This document shows, in pieces, positions 28,994-39,661 of a DNA stretch of 64,000 nucleotides; within the stretch, counting starts at the first letter, position 1; every line of letters begins with the position of its first letter. The DNA lies in assembly GCF_026183695.1 (NCBI RefSeq), contig NZ_JAPFRD010000010.1, positions 351,694-415,693 of the forward strand, given 5' to 3'. Under the pieces are notes generated by a model that worked only from the letters and a program-made list of their open reading frames with translations, was not told the DNA's origin and searched no databases. The stretch is from Alteromonas aquimaris (GTDB taxonomy: Bacteria > Pseudomonadota > Gammaproteobacteria > Enterobacterales > Alteromonadaceae). Position numbers and translations under genes: made by a program.

Positions 28994-29759
28994 GTTTAAC
29001 CATTGGAAACAGTTTATAGAAGTTTTCGGTAGTTATTTTTGCCACGTCTTCTACGCTCACACCTTTTAATTCGGCAATAAACTCAGCCACCTCTACCACA
29101 TAGCCAGGTTGATTTTCTTTGCCTCGATGGGGAACGGGGGCGAGCCAAGGAGAATCCGTCTCTATCAGCAGTTTATCAAGCGGTAACTGTTTAACTACTT
29201 CGCGTAATTCGCCAGCAGAATTGAATGTCACTATACCGGAGATGGATATATAAAATCCTAGTTCGATAGCCGCCTTGGCCATTTCAAGCGATTCAGTAAA
29301 GCAATGAAGAACCCCCTGGGTTTGCTTGTTTTTGTGCTCTTTCAGTAAGCTGATAGTATCTTTACGGGCATCGCGGGTGTGAATAATCAAAGGCTTACCA
29401 AGCGCATTCGCGACCTTGATATGATCAATAAAAGACTGACGTTGCACTTCCTGGGTATCTGCACTGTAAAAGTAATCCAGCCCGGTCTCGCCCACCGCCA
29501 CCACCCGCGGATTGTCGGCTTTAGCTAATAACTCTTCATAGCTGCACGCATCATCCTGATGCAATGGGTGAACACCACAAGAAACAGACACATCTTCATA
29601 TCGTTGGACCTTGGCAAGCATGTCATCAAACTCACGCACCGAAACAGAAACGCACAAAAAATGCTGCACGCCTCGCTTACGGGCGAATTCAATAACCTCA
29701 TCCAGGTCCGTATCAGCGGTTTTCAATCTATCTAAGTGACAATGTGAATCAATGAACAA
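28986..29759 (-). CDS. TatD-family metal-dependent hydrolase (YcfH type)
   Basis: TIM-barrel DNase/hydrolase of 257 residues. Metal ligands appear in FIDSHCHLDRL at the start, GETGLDYF in the middle, IHTRDA, and TDSPWLAP near the end. The position directly after holB identifies it with E. coli ycfH. TatD relatives are 3'-5' exonucleases or deacylases; the activity here is not established. Confidence 0.9.
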   Translation of the reverse strand: MFIDSHCHLDRLKTADTDLDEVIEFARKRGVQHFLCVSVSVREFDDMLAKVQRYEDVSVSCGVHPLHQDDACSYEELLAKADNPRVVAVGETGLDYFYSADTQEVQRQSFIDHIKVANALGKPLIIHTRDARKDTISLLKEHKNKQTQGVLHCFTESLEMAKAAIELGFYISISGIVTFNSAGELREVVKQLPLDKLLIETDSPWLAPVPHRGKENQPGYVVEVAEFIAELKGVSVEDVAKITTENFYKLFPMVKRV

Positions 29760-29771
29760 AATAACTCCAAA

Positions 29772-30659
29772 TTACGTCATATCCAGATGGGAAAACTGAG
29801 CTAACAAAGTGCTCAATACTAACTTTTTGTTTACACCAGGATTTTGTAAATGTACGTGGGCTTTTATGCATTCGTTATAAACGGAAAATGCCGATTGACT
29901 TTGGTTGCGAATGTACAGCTGATGAACGTAGTGCTGACACCAACTGACTACCCGTTTAGCTTCATCCTGCCACTCACCTGCAAATTGCATTTCATCCCCT
30001 TTACCAGCAATTATATTGTCTAATGCCGCCACAAAGTCTGTGTATTGAATGCCACTTTCCGTAGATAAACTGCGTTGCACTTTCAGCGGTGCATTTCCAT
30101 ATGCATGTAATTGAGCCTCTGTTACCTCCCCCATTCCCTGTTGCTTGAGCCAGCTCAGACTTTGTTCCGTAGAAGGGGGGACAAGCACGTGTTTTTCGCA
30201 CCGGCTTAGTATAGTGGGTAACATTCTGGAAAGCTGATGGGTAACTAAAATTAAATAGGTATTCGCGGTCGGCTCTTCCAGGGTTTTTAATAAGGCGTTG
30301 GCCGCTGCTTCCGTCATGCTTTCCGCCGCGGGAATGATCAGTACTTTATTACCACTTAACTGTGATGTGCGACTAAGTTTACTTATGCCTTCACGCACCA
30401 AGTCCACACCAATCTGTCTTTCGCTTTGCAATATATGAAAATCAGGATGTGTACCTGCTGCAAATAATTGACAACTCTGACAGCGTTGACAAGCTTGCTC
30501 ATCTACCGGCATTTTGCATAACATGAATTTGGCAATATGCTCAGCCAGCTGCAGTTTACCAATACCTTCGGTTCCGGCTAACAAAAGCGCATGATGCAAA
30601 CGATTGGCGCTAAGGCGACTGACTATCGTGTGATAATAGGAAACAAACCAGGGCAACAT
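29772..30659 (-). CDS. holB: DNA polymerase III delta-prime subunit HolB
   Basis: Clamp-loader subunit of the replicative polymerase, 295 residues. A zinc module (CQRCQSCQLF, about 50-60) and a P-loop-like AGTEGIGKLQLAEH near the N-terminus are visible, followed by the sensor region LLKTLEEPTANTYLILVTH. Its ATG overlaps the tmk stop (TAATG), indicating coupling. The tmk-holB-tatD order is conserved in gammaproteobacteria. Confidence 0.93.
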   Translation of the reverse strand: MLPWFVSYYHTIVSRLSANRLHHALLLAGTEGIGKLQLAEHIAKFMLCKMPVDEQACQRCQSCQLFAAGTHPDFHILQSERQIGVDLVREGISKLSRTSQLSGNKVLIIPAAESMTEAAANALLKTLEEPTANTYLILVTHQLSRMLPTILSRCEKHVLVPPSTEQSLSWLKQQGMGEVTEAQLHAYGNAPLKVQRSLSTESGIQYTDFVAALDNIIAGKGDEMQFAGEWQDEAKRVVSWCQHYVHQLYIRNQSQSAFSVYNECIKAHVHLQNPGVNKKLVLSTLLAQFSHLDMT

Positions 30660-31276
30660 TAATTTAGATATCTCAACAACACGTTTTTGACTTTGTTATG
30701 TACCCAGCTCATTTCCTGATTCGCATCCACTCTCACTATAGCAGGATTGTCGGCGGTTAATTCAAGATAGCGCTGGCGAGTTCGTTTAAAAAACTCCATG
30801 CCTGCTTGTTCTATCCTGTCCAGCTCACCTCGGCCCCGTGCGCGCTTGAGCCCTACTTCTGGCTCCACATCCATATAAATAATCAAATCTGGTGAAAAGT
30901 CTTTCAGTGTCATTTTGCGGAGCGACGCCAGTACATCCTCGGATACGCCGCGTCCCCCGCCTTGGTATGCTTGAGTGGACAAATCATGTCGATCACCTAC
31001 TACCCATACGTTTTTTTCTAACGTGGGTTTGATGGTGTTATTTAAGAGCTGAAGCCGAGCTGCATACATCAACAACAGCTCTGTTTCTACCGCTACCTCT
31101 TCTTCCCAGTTGTGCTTGACACAATCTCGTATCGATTCGGCCATTGGGGTACCGCCAGGCTCTCGGGTACTGATTGATTGGATATCGTGAGCAGCCAACG
31201 TTTCTCTGATCAAACGAATAACTGAGCTTTTGCCTGCTCCTTCCAACCCTTCTACAACGATGAACTTACCTTTCAT
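30659..31276 (-). CDS. tmk: Thymidylate kinase
   Basis: Phosphorylates dTMP to dTDP. The 205 residues begin with the P-loop VEGLEGAGKSS and contain TREPGGTP, a DRHDLSTQAYQGGGR lid and substrate motif, and the RGRGELDRIE segment. It follows mltG with a gap of only 3 bases and overlaps holB, so it sits inside a tight operon. Confidence 0.96.
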   Translation of the reverse strand: MKGKFIVVEGLEGAGKSSVIRLIRETLAAHDIQSISTREPGGTPMAESIRDCVKHNWEEEVAVETELLLMYAARLQLLNNTIKPTLEKNVWVVGDRHDLSTQAYQGGGRGVSEDVLASLRKMTLKDFSPDLIIYMDVEPEVGLKRARGRGELDRIEQAGMEFFKRTRQRYLELTADNPAIVRVDANQEMSWVHNKVKNVLLRYLN

Positions 31277-31279
31277 AAT

Positions 31280-32302
31280 TTACTGTTCACTTCTTTTTAT
31301 CTGGTACTTATACACTGCATCGTTGTGCGCTTGCAACGTTGCTGAAAAGTGGTGTGAACCATCTCCTTTTGCCACGAAATAGAGGTTCTCAGTTTCACTA
31401 GGATGTAACACAGCTTCGATTGCTGGTTTTCCAGCCATGGCGATGGGTGTCGGCGGCAACCCTTTTATGCGATAGGTATTATAGGGTGTGCGTTGCTTAA
31501 GATGCTTACGGGTAAGATTACCATCAAAATCAGGTCCGATCCCATAGATGACTGTAGGATCGGTCTGTAATCGCATATTGGCTTCCAGCCGATTAACAAA
31601 TACGCCGGCTATTTCATTTCGTTCGGCCGCAACCGCCGTTTCTTTTTCTACAATAGAAGCCATTATAAGTGCTTCGTAAACTGTTTCGAAAGGCAAGCCC
31701 GCCACCCTGTTTGCCCATGCTTTTTCAAGGTAATGCTGCATTGCACGCATGGCTCGTTTTAAGATATCGCTTGCTTTGGTTCCTGCAGTGAAATAATAAG
31801 TATCCGCTAACAACAATCCTTCCAGATTCACCAACCCATCCATAGGCTGCCAGGGCCAGGCATCCATGAGTGCCTGCGTCGTATTTGCATCGATGTCATG
31901 CACCAGTTGAGGGTGACTAGCAAGAGTGCTCAACCACTGGGAATATGTCAGCCCTTCAACCAAACTCACTGAAAACTGATACTCATCTCCATTGGCAAAA
32001 TGGTCGAATACCTCAGGCACTGTCATATCTGTCTCCAGTTGATAAGTACCCGCCTTTGCAGATTGACCACGGTAACCAAACTTCATCCATAATTTTATCG
32101 AGTGCGGATTGGAAGCCAGCCAGCCTTGTTGTTCCAGTTGATTCAATAACGCATGACCGCTACTGCCTTGCGCAACCGTAAATAAAACGGGAGTATCCAA
32201 ATTTAAAGGTTTATTGATATCATTCAACCACCAATAAAAGGCGGCGATAACCATGACAAAAAAGAGCAGGCATCCCGCCACGACTTTAACTAAACGAGAC
32301 AT
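31280..32302 (-). CDS. mltG: Endolytic murein transglycosylase MltG
   Basis: Inner-membrane enzyme that cuts nascent glycan strands and so sets their length. One membrane helix lies near residues 10-30, followed by a LysM-like region and the catalytic domain with SIVEKETAVAAERNEIAGVFVNRL. The open frame begins at a TTG further up, but the ATG at 32302 has AAGGA 5 bases before it and gives 340 residues, the family length. This start overlaps the end of pabC by 17 bases. Confidence 0.94.
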   Translation of the reverse strand: MSRLVKVVAGCLLFFVMVIAAFYWWLNDINKPLNLDTPVLFTVAQGSSGHALLNQLEQQGWLASNPHSIKLWMKFGYRGQSAKAGTYQLETDMTVPEVFDHFANGDEYQFSVSLVEGLTYSQWLSTLASHPQLVHDIDANTTQALMDAWPWQPMDGLVNLEGLLLADTYYFTAGTKASDILKRAMRAMQHYLEKAWANRVAGLPFETVYEALIMASIVEKETAVAAERNEIAGVFVNRLEANMRLQTDPTVIYGIGPDFDGNLTRKHLKQRTPYNTYRIKGLPPTPIAMAGKPAIEAVLHPSETENLYFVAKGDGSHHFSATLQAHNDAVYKYQIKRSEQ

Positions 32303-33095
32303 ATTCTTCCTTAAACTTTGATTCAATTGTCTGTTGAAGCCTACTGACTACTGCCTGATCGTACTCTGTCAGCGTATTTTCCCATTCTAATGTTCTTACC
32401 GGAACCAGCTTCATTAATGAATTACACATGAAAATTGTATCTGCGTTCGCCAACTCTTTAACCGCGGACGCGCAGATAACTATGTGGTTGCCCTGATGGG
32501 TTAAATAATCCAGCATAAAACTTCGCATTACACCCGCTACACCTGCGCGCGTTACTGAAGGTGTGAACCACATATCATTAATACACCAAAACAGGTTTGC
32601 GGCACTCGCTTCTATTACATGGCCATCATAATCACAGACGATCACATCATCAAAATTTGTTTGGGCCAGTGATTGTTTTATCATCACCTGTTCTAAACGA
32701 TTTAAATGCTTACTTCCAGCCAGTAAGGGTTGAGAGGCAAGATGAATATCGCTTACCCCTAGATTCACACCTTGTTGCTGCCACTTTGAGTAGCTCGCCG
32801 GGAGGGTATGCTTGCTAAAATGAAACCCTGGACTGGTCGAGTTACCGCGCAAATATCCGCGTCCTCCCTCACCGCTGCTAATTAGCAGTTTCAGCACGCC
32901 GCTTTCGCAGGTGGAGACCTCATTAGCTATAGCTCGTCGAAGTTCATCTTCATTCACGTTTAAGCGAAGTTTGCTACTGTCTGATAGTAATCGACTTACG
33001 TGGCGTTCAAACAATGCTACCGCGCCGTTTTCAACCAGCATGGTAGTGAATATTCCATCACCATAGTTGGCCGCACGGTCATTGCTAGTAAACAT
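32286..33095 (-). CDS. pabC: Aminodeoxychorismate lyase
   Basis: PLP enzyme that splits 4-amino-4-deoxychorismate into para-aminobenzoate and pyruvate for folate. NYGDGIFTTMLVENG at the start and the PLP lysine in LAGSKHLNRLEQV are class IV features. The ATG at 33095 gives 269 residues, the normal length; the open frame runs 26 codons further up without family similarity. It starts a transcriptional group (pabC-mltG-tmk-holB-tatD) after the terminator that closes fabF. Confidence 0.92.
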   Translation of the reverse strand: MFTSNDRAANYGDGIFTTMLVENGAVALFERHVSRLLSDSSKLRLNVNEDELRRAIANEVSTCESGVLKLLISSGEGGRGYLRGNSTSPGFHFSKHTLPASYSKWQQQGVNLGVSDIHLASQPLLAGSKHLNRLEQVMIKQSLAQTNFDDVIVCDYDGHVIEASAANLFWCINDMWFTPSVTRAGVAGVMRSFMLDYLTHQGNHIVICASAVKELANADTIFMCNSLMKLVPVRTLEWENTLTEYDQAVVSRLQQTIESKFKEEYVSFS

Positions 33096-33291
33096 AAATT
33101 CTAATAGATTAAATGCGTGAATAGTGAAAACAGCTTGGCAGTATATCAAGGATAAACGAACAATCCAGTTCAATACTTATCTGATAGTAATTGTGCTCAA
33201 ACAATTCTATGACGATTAAATCTTTTAAAATTGATGAGGTCTTATTTTTTAATAAATTGAATCGAACAGCGTGAACGAGAATACTATGCGA

Positions 33292-33319
33292 AAAAGAGAT
33301 AGCATACGCTATCTCTTTT
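33292..33319 (-). terminator. Terminator after fabF
   Basis: AAAAGAGATAGC and GCTATCTCTTTT pair perfectly over 12 bases around a 4-base loop, just past the fabF stop and reading into a T-run on the minus strand. Confidence 0.88.
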
Positions 33320-33324
33320 AATCA

Positions 33325-34566
33325 TCACTCTACACGTTTGAAAATAAGAGAACCATTGGTTCCCCCAAATCCAAATGAATTGCACAACGCATATTCATGC
33401 GAAAATGACTTCGCTTTGTGGGCGACAAAATCTAAGTCACACCCTTCACCGGGGTTATCCAGATTAATTGTAGGCGGAGCCATCTTATCTTTAAGTGCTA
33501 ACACAGTAAAAATAGCTTCAACTGCACCAGCAGCACCAAGTAAGTGACCAGTCATAGACTTTGTGGAACTGACCAACAGTGATTTGGACATTTGACCAAA
33601 CACCCGTTTTACCGCTGCTACTTCAGCCACATCGCCGGCAGGAGTGGATGTTCCGTGCGCATTGATATAGCCGATTTGGTCAACCGCTATATCAGCATCT
33701 TTAAGTGCATGCTCCATAGAAGCCGCCGCACCTTCTCCGGACTCTGGTGGTGAGGTCATATGATACGCATCACCACTCATGCCAAAGCCAACAAGTTCAG
33801 CATAAATGGTGGCGCCCCGCGCCTTAGCTGACTCGTACTCTTCAAGCATCACCACACCTGCACCTTCACCCATTACAAAGCCGTCACGGTCTTTATCCCA
33901 CGGGCGACTCGCCGCTTTAGGATCATCATTACGACTGGATAATGCCCGCGCCGCAGCAAAACCTGAAACGCCTAATGGAGTAATAGAAGCTTCGGCCCCA
34001 CCTGCCAACATGGCATCCGCATCCCCATAAGCGATGGTACGTGCTGCCACACCGATATTGTGAACCCCCGTTGTACAAGCGGTAACAATATTTAGGTTGG
34101 GCCCTTTCAGACCTTCCATAATGGACAAAAAGCCTGAAATCATATTCGTGATAGTCGAAGGGACAAAGAAAGGTGAAACCCTTTTAGGGCCGCTATTGAG
34201 TAACTTGGTATGATTCGCTTCAATCATCTCCAAACCACCAATACCTGAACCAATCGCCACACCTACTCGATGAGCATTGTTATTGTTCACCACTAAACCG
34301 GAATGTGCCAACGCCTGCTTACCCGCAGCCACGCCGAACTGGATAAACCGGTCCATTTTCTTTGCTTCTTTTTTATCAATATAATCCTGCGGGTCAAAGT
34401 CATTAACCTGACCTGCGAATCGGGTTGAATAGTTACTACAATCAAAAAGAGTGATATCCCCAATGCCACTTTCGCCCGCAAGCAAACGCTGCCAAGTCTG
34501 ATCAACAGACTGACCAAGTGGAGATAACATGCCAAGACCAGTAACCACTACGCGACGTTTTGTCAC
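33325..34566 (-). CDS. fabF: 3-oxoacyl-ACP synthase II FabF
   Basis: Condensing enzyme that elongates acyl-ACP with malonyl-ACP. The catalytic triad is visible: Cys in [11 protein letters not shown], His in [12 protein letters not shown], His in [12 protein letters not shown]. The GTG at 34566 is chosen because GAGGG lies 6 bases upstream and it yields 413 residues starting [12 protein letters not shown], the same as E. coli FabF. It follows acpP after a hairpin. Confidence 0.97.
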   Translation of the reverse strand: MTKRRVVVTGLGMLSPLGQSVDQTWQRLLAGESGIGDITLFDCSNYSTRFAGQVNDFDPQDYIDKKEAKKMDRFIQFGVAAGKQALAHSGLVVNNNNAHRVGVAIGSGIGGLEMIEANHTKLLNSGPKRVSPFFVPSTITNMISGFLSIMEGLKGPNLNIVTACTTGVHNIGVAARTIAYGDADAMLAGGAEASITPLGVSGFAAARALSSRNDDPKAASRPWDKDRDGFVMGEGAGVVMLEEYESAKARGATIYAELVGFGMSGDAYHMTSPPESGEGAAASMEHALKDADIAVDQIGYINAHGTSTPAGDVAEVAAVKRVFGQMSKSLLVSSTKSMTGHLLGAAGAVEAIFTVLALKDKMAPPTINLDNPGEGCDLDFVAHKAKSFSHEYALCNSFGFGGTNGSLIFKRVE

Positions 34567-34608
34567 AAAAAGCCCTCGCATTGGAACTAAGGTAGGTAAA
34601 ATAGAAAA

Positions 34609-34624
34609 CGGCTCGAAAGAGCCG
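34609..34624 (-). terminator. Hairpin between acpP and fabF (possible attenuator)
   Basis: CGGCTC and GAGCCG pair around a 4-base loop, followed on the minus strand by TTTTCTATTTT. The weak U-tract suggests partial termination, which would lower fabF expression relative to the abundant acyl carrier protein. That role is inference. Confidence 0.6.
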
Positions 34625-34639
34625 CTTTGCTAGATAGTC

Positions 34640-34879
34640 TTACGCGTCTTTATTCGCGTTGATGTAGTCGATTGCAGACTGCACTGTAGTAATTTTCTCA
34701 GCTTCTTCGTCTGGAATCTCAGTATCAAACTCTTCTTCCAGCGCCATTACCAGCTCTACAGTGTCAAGTGAATCTGCGCCTAAGTCATCAACAAATGAGG
34801 CTTCAGGTTTTACTTCTTCTTCTTTCACGCCAAGCTGCTCAACGATGATCTTTTTAACGCGCTCTTCAATGTTACTCAT
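34640..34879 (-). CDS. acpP: Acyl carrier protein
   Basis: Carries growing acyl chains on a phosphopantetheine arm. The 79 residues have the attachment Ser in [19 protein letters not shown] and a very acidic composition. It lies between fabG and fabF, as in E. coli. Confidence 0.98.
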   Translation of the reverse strand: MSNIEERVKKIIVEQLGVKEEEVKPEASFVDDLGADSLDTVELVMALEEEFDTEIPDEEAEKITTVQSAIDYINANKDA

Positions 34880-35075
34880 AATTCTAGGTTTCCCTTAACG
34901 TCACTAGATATAAAATTTTCGCTAGTTTATTTTGCAAGGTATCAGCTTGCAAGTCCCAGTTGAAACTTCTTTTCTGGTCAAACCAGCGATCTACCAAAGT
35001 CTAATGAACAATCATTTAACGTGCAAGTACCTTAACCAATTGTTCACTAAAGAATTTAATTACGTTTTAACGTAA

Positions 35076-35819
35076 TTAACTCATAAACATGCCACCATTC
35101 ACGTGAATGGTTTCACCTGAGATATACGCTGCCCCTTCGCTTACTAAAAAGGCAACGGTTGCAGCAATTTCTTCTGGCTTCCCTAGCCTGTTGGCAGGAA
35201 TGTCCTTAAAGATCGCCTCTCTTTGCTCATCTGTCAATGCTTTCGTCATGTCTGTATCAATAAAGCCTGGGGCCACCACATTAATCGTTATACCACGAGA
35301 CGCAACTTCGCGCGCCATAGATTTGGTAAAGCCGACTACACCAGCTTTGGCGGCAGCATAATTTGCTTGTCCCGGGTTACCGGTGCTGCCCACTACTGAG
35401 CCCACGTTTACGATACGACCAAAGCGTTTTTTCATCATGCCTCGTAATACCGCTTTTGACAGTAAAAAGATAGAAGTCAGGTTGGTATCTAAAATCTCAC
35501 TCCATTCCTCTTCTTTCATTCGCATCAACAAATTATCACGAGTAATGCCCGCATTATTAATCAAAATATCAATGCTGCCAAACTCGTCATTAATTGTTTT
35601 TAAACCATTATCAATAGAGGCTTTATCAGTAACGTTCATTACCAGACCTTTGCCTCCTGATGCAGTTAGATAGTCCGAAATAGCGTCTGCACCATTTTGT
35701 GAGGTTGCCGTACCGATCACCTTCGCCCCTTGACTGGCGAGTTGTTCAGCAATGGCTCTGCCGATGCCCCGGGACGCTCCCGTAACCAGCACCACTTTAT
35801 CATTTAATTGATTTTGCAT
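35076..35819 (-). CDS. fabG: 3-oxoacyl-ACP reductase FabG
   Basis: NADPH-dependent reductase of the fatty-acid cycle. The Rossmann motif VTGASRGIGRA is at the N-terminus and the catalytic Tyr and Lys in NYAAAKAGVVGF. The ATG at 35819 gives 247 residues, the family length; the open frame extends upstream into the end of fabD without homology. The 196-base gap before acpP may hold a separate acpP promoter. Confidence 0.96.
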   Translation of the reverse strand: MQNQLNDKVVLVTGASRGIGRAIAEQLASQGAKVIGTATSQNGADAISDYLTASGGKGLVMNVTDKASIDNGLKTINDEFGSIDILINNAGITRDNLLMRMKEEEWSEILDTNLTSIFLLSKAVLRGMMKKRFGRIVNVGSVVGSTGNPGQANYAAAKAGVVGFTKSMAREVASRGITINVVAPGFIDTDMTKALTDEQREAIFKDIPANRLGKPEEIAATVAFLVSEGAAYISGETIHVNGGMFMS

Positions 35820-35841
35820 AATTATTTGTTTGCCTTTTATT

Positions 35842-36765
35842 TTACAGCTCTGCAAGTGATTCGGGTGTATTAATCGCCGTTGCATGTAACGACTTATCGA
35901 TGCGTTTAGCCAGGCCAGTTAATACTTTTCCAGGTCCAACTTCGAGTAGCTTCGTCACACCTTTGGCGGCCATGAATTCAACGCTGCGTGTCCACTGCAC
36001 CGGACAGTATAATTGGCGGACTAACGCATTTTTAATTGCAGCCGGATCGGTTTCAATAGCCACATCTACATTATTGATAACTGCAATCTCAGGTGTCGAT
36101 AATTCAATAGATTGCAGCGCTTGTTCAAGTTGTTCAGCTGCGGGATGCATCAAATCACAATGCGAAGGTACACTGACGGCTAAGGGTAAGGCTCTTTTTG
36201 CCCCCGCATCTTTACACGCATTGCCTGCTCTTTCGGCCGCATTTTTCTCACCCGCTATGACAACCTGACCTGGAGAGTTAAAGTTAACTGGTGATACGAC
36301 ATTCCCAGTTTCCGCGGCGATCTGCTGACAAATTTGCGCGATTTTATCGTCTTCTAAACCAATAATCGCGTACATAGCACCAGTTCCGGCTGGCACGGCC
36401 TGTTGCATAAAATGACCACGCGCTTCAACTAGCTTCACGGCATCGGTAAACGCCAGCGCCCCTGAACACACTAACGCAGAATATTCACCTAAACTGTGAC
36501 CTGCCAAATACGTAAACGTCGATTTATCCGCTTCCATGGCGCGCCAAATAGCGACACTTGCCGATAAAATTGCGGGCTGGGTAACGTGTGTTTCATCCAG
36601 TTTATTGTCTACATTTTCCTGAACCGCTTTCCACAAATCGTAACCAAGTACCTCTGACGCCTGATTGAATGTATCAATTACTACAGAATGAGACTGAGCA
36701 AGATCGCTAAGCATACCTTTAGACTGTGATCCCTGTCCGGGAAACACGCATGCAGTCATGGTCAT
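35842..36765 (-). CDS. fabD: Malonyl-CoA:ACP transacylase FabD
   Basis: Loads malonate onto ACP. The 307 residues start with VFPGQGSQ and contain the active Ser in AGHSLGEYSAL and His in VPSHCDLM. The ATG at 36765 has AAGGA 6 bases upstream and is preferred over the ATG at 36759. It lies 27 bases after fabH. Confidence 0.96.
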   Translation of the reverse strand: MTMTACVFPGQGSQSKGMLSDLAQSHSVVIDTFNQASEVLGYDLWKAVQENVDNKLDETHVTQPAILSASVAIWRAMEADKSTFTYLAGHSLGEYSALVCSGALAFTDAVKLVEARGHFMQQAVPAGTGAMYAIIGLEDDKIAQICQQIAAETGNVVSPVNFNSPGQVVIAGEKNAAERAGNACKDAGAKRALPLAVSVPSHCDLMHPAAEQLEQALQSIELSTPEIAVINNVDVAIETDPAAIKNALVRQLYCPVQWTRSVEFMAAKGVTKLLEVGPGKVLTGLAKRIDKSLHATAINTPESLAEL

Positions 36766-36792
36766 AATTATTCCTTATCGCAAACTGATAAC

Positions 36793-37758
36793 TTAATAAC
36801 GGACAAGAGCAGAAGCCCAGGCGAATCCACCCCCAAAGGCTTCCAGTAACAAATGCTGACCACGCTTTATGCGACCATCTCTGATAGCTGTGTCCAGCGC
36901 TGTTGGAACTGTTGCTGCGGAAGTATTGCCATACTTTTCGAGGGTGAGAACCACCTGTTCCAAGGACATGTCCAGTTTTTTAGCTGTGGCTTTAATAATT
37001 CTGAAATTAGCCTGATGAGGTACTAGCCAATCCAAATCGGACTTCGCCATATTGTTTGCAGCTAACGTTTCTTCTACCACTTGTGATAGCTTGTTCACTG
37101 CTACTTTAAAAACTTCATTGCCTTTCATTACACCCCAGTTTTCATGAATCGACTTTTCGTCTCCACGAGTTGGGTTCCCCACATACAGCAAATTCCCGTA
37201 AGAACCTGCAGCGTGGATGTGGGTAGATAATATGCCCGGTTCATCACTGGCTTCGATGATCGTAGCACCGGCAGCATCACCGAATAGAATAACCATTGTA
37301 CGATCAGACGGGTCGACAAGCCGGCTTAAACAATCGGTACCCACCACCAGTATGCGTTTTGCCATTCCAGATTTTATATACTGATCGGCCACACTCAATG
37401 CATAGCAGTAACCTGCGCACGCCGCAGCCACATCGAAGGCAGGAATACCATCCAAACCTAGGATTTGCTGAATTTCACAGGCACTCGAAGGTAACGCATA
37501 ACGGCCGCTGGTAGTGGCGCATACGATCATATCGATGGATTTGGGATCAATATCAGCCGCTTCAAGCGCTTTTTTACTTGCTTCTGCACCCATGGTTGCA
37601 GCGCTTTCGTTTGCACCTATGATGCGGCGTTCTTTAATGCCGGTGCGGTCAGTTATCCACTTGTCGCTGGTATCCACCATTAGCTCAAGGTCAGCATTAG
37701 TTCTCACTTCGCTGGGATAATAACTGCCGGTTCCAATAATTCGGGAAAATTTGCTCAA
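36793..37758 (-). CDS. fabH: 3-oxoacyl-ACP synthase III FabH
   Basis: Starts fatty-acid synthesis by condensing acetyl-CoA with malonyl-ACP. The Cys-His-Asn triad is visible in [22 protein letters not shown] and YGNTSAA. The start is TTG at 37758, preceded by GGAG, and it overlaps the plsX stop by four bases. The 321 residues are a normal length. Confidence 0.96.
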   Translation of the reverse strand: MSKFSRIIGTGSYYPSEVRTNADLELMVDTSDKWITDRTGIKERRIIGANESAATMGAEASKKALEAADIDPKSIDMIVCATTSGRYALPSSACEIQQILGLDGIPAFDVAAACAGYCYALSVADQYIKSGMAKRILVVGTDCLSRLVDPSDRTMVILFGDAAGATIIEASDEPGILSTHIHAAGSYGNLLYVGNPTRGDEKSIHENWGVMKGNEVFKVAVNKLSQVVEETLAANNMAKSDLDWLVPHQANFRIIKATAKKLDMSLEQVVLTLEKYGNTSAATVPTALDTAIRDGRIKRGQHLLLEAFGGGFAWASALVRY

Positions 37759-38780
37759 AGCTGCTCCAACAAAACGGTTTCTATTTTGTTTTTTATTTTT
37801 TCTGGAACACCAATTCTCGCTTCCTTCATCGCTTCTAAAATAGCGTAGTAGAAAGCATCCGAAGAGGCATTTCCATGACTCTTTACAACAATTCCGCGCA
37901 ATCCTATCAAACTGGCGCCGTTATACTGGTCGGGGTTCACCCGATTATAGATAGATTTTAATAAAGGTAAGGCGATTTTTGCCATCAGGCGAGTAAATAT
38001 ATTCGCCTGAGAGTGTTGCCGTAGCTCGTTTATCACCAATTTTGCCAATCCTTCGCTGGATTTTAATGCCACATTCCCAGTGAAGCCGTCGGTTACCACC
38101 ACATCAGCATTATCGGTGAAAATATCATCACCTTCGACATAGCCAATATAATTTATTTCGGCCGCTTGTCTAAATAACTGATCCGCATGTTTGACCTGAG
38201 CGTTTCCTTTAATATCCTCTTCACCCACATTTAACAACGCCACCCTGGGACGCTGAATGCCACTTATTTGCTCTGCCAAAACCGATCCCATCACCCCATA
38301 TTGAAAAAGAATTTCAGCAGTACAATTAACGTTTGCACCTAAGTCGAGTAAGAATACTTTATGATGATCCACCGTTGGCATCATGGATATGAGGGCCGGA
38401 CGGTCTACCCCTGGTAAGGTCTTTAATATATAGAAAGCTAAGGTTAGCAACGCTCCCGTATTCCCCGCACTCACACAAGCATCGGCTACGCCTTCGTCGA
38501 CAAGTTCGATTGCTTTGCGCATTGAAGAGGATTTTTTGGTTCGCAGTGCAGATCTGGGGGACTCGCCCATCTCTACCACTTGCTCACAATGAGCAATGCT
38601 TATTCGCTCACGCTGTTCAGTTGTCAACGATTGTAAACAAGGCGCAATGAGTGTTTCTTTACCGCATAAAATAAAATGAAGTTCAGAATGCTGCTGAATA
38701 GCTTTGAGGGCAGCAGGAAGAGTAACAGGGGGACCATGATCGCCCCCCATGATATCTAACGCTATGGTTAGTTTAGACAA
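37755..38780 (-). CDS. plsX: Phosphate acyltransferase PlsX
   Basis: Makes acyl-phosphate from acyl-ACP for phospholipid synthesis. The 341 residues carry the family blocks [11 protein letters not shown] at the start, SAGNTGALL, and [14 protein letters not shown]. It is placed between rpmF and fabH, the typical arrangement, and is coupled to fabH by a 4-base overlap. Confidence 0.96.
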   Translation of the reverse strand: MSKLTIALDIMGGDHGPPVTLPAALKAIQQHSELHFILCGKETLIAPCLQSLTTEQRERISIAHCEQVVEMGESPRSALRTKKSSSMRKAIELVDEGVADACVSAGNTGALLTLAFYILKTLPGVDRPALISMMPTVDHHKVFLLDLGANVNCTAEILFQYGVMGSVLAEQISGIQRPRVALLNVGEEDIKGNAQVKHADQLFRQAAEINYIGYVEGDDIFTDNADVVVTDGFTGNVALKSSEGLAKLVINELRQHSQANIFTRLMAKIALPLLKSIYNRVNPDQYNGASLIGLRGIVVKSHGNASSDAFYYAILEAMKEARIGVPEKIKNKIETVLLEQL

Positions 38781-38797
38781 AATTGTATACCGGTCGC

Positions 38798-38968
38798 TTA
38801 GCGATCGATGACTTTTTTGCCTTTATAGTAACCATCTACGGTTACGTGATGACGACGGTGTGTTTCGCCCGACGTTGAATCGACAGACAAAGTCGCGCCT
38901 GTCAATGCATCGTGTGAACGACGCATACCGCGCTTAGAACGCGTTTTACGATTTTGTTGTACTGCCAT
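38798..38968 (-). CDS. rpmF: Ribosomal protein L32
   Basis: A 56-residue basic protein starting [20 protein letters not shown], the conserved N-terminus of bacterial L32, and ending [10 protein letters not shown]. It lacks the zinc-binding cysteines of some L32 proteins. It sits 3 bases after yceD and 17 before plsX, the widely conserved yceD-rpmF-plsX order. Confidence 0.96.
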   Translation of the reverse strand: MAVQQNRKTRSKRGMRRSHDALTGATLSVDSTSGETHRRHHVTVDGYYKGKKVIDR

Positions 38969-38971
38969 AAC

Positions 38972-39499
38972 TTACTCCTGGTCTCGCTTAAGTTCTTTCA
39001 AAACCGCGAAAGGGTTTGGGCGCTCTTGTTCCGGTGAAATTTTGCCAAATTGCATATCGTCTTCACCTACTGGGCAATCCTCCTCTGCATGAAGGGCTAC
39101 CAAAGGTAATGATAAAATCAATTCGTCTTCAAATAATTGAAGTAAATTAACTTCTCCGTGGTCGTTGACCTCAACCGGATCGTAAGCTTCGGGTAATACT
39201 TCAGTTTCTTCTGACCCCTGCACCGGGCTATAACAGAAATCCACATGAAGCGGGTAAGTAAACTCACCATTACACCGCTGACAGATAAGTGATACTTGTG
39301 TTGATAAGTTACCGTGAAAAACAGTAAGACCCTGCGCGTCTTTTTCGAACTGCACTTCCACTTCAACTGCATCATCACAAGTGACAACAGCATCTAACAG
39401 CCTTTCCATATCTTTGGATGCAACAATACCCTGATAGTCAGAGCGTTTCATTGCACTCTTGAATGGATCGACCGATTGCGGTAATTTCACTTTCTGCAT
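38972..39499 (-). CDS. yceD: YceD/DUF177 family protein (23S rRNA accumulation protein)
   Basis: An acidic 175-residue protein of the DUF177 family, linked in bacteria and chloroplasts to 23S rRNA accumulation. A CxxC pair appears in LICQRCNGEFTYPL, with further acidic blocks towards the end. The ATG at 39499 (MQKVKLPQSVDPFKSA) is chosen because it aligns with the family start and length; the open frame continues 21 codons upstream. Confidence 0.9.
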   Translation of the reverse strand: MQKVKLPQSVDPFKSAMKRSDYQGIVASKDMERLLDAVVTCDDAVEVEVQFEKDAQGLTVFHGNLSTQVSLICQRCNGEFTYPLHVDFCYSPVQGSEETEVLPEAYDPVEVNDHGEVNLLQLFEDELILSLPLVALHAEEDCPVGEDDMQFGKISPEQERPNPFAVLKELKRDQE

Positions 39500-39661
39500 A
39501 GGGCGCGCATAATATAGAGTCAACCGATTTATGTCAAAGGTTTGTTCATATTTGCCACTCATTTTTTATACTGAGTATTAACTCGCCTCAATACCTGTGA
39601 GCTAAACTAGGCACAGGTTAACCACTATGACACTTCACATGGGTTACCGGTCAATATAGTT

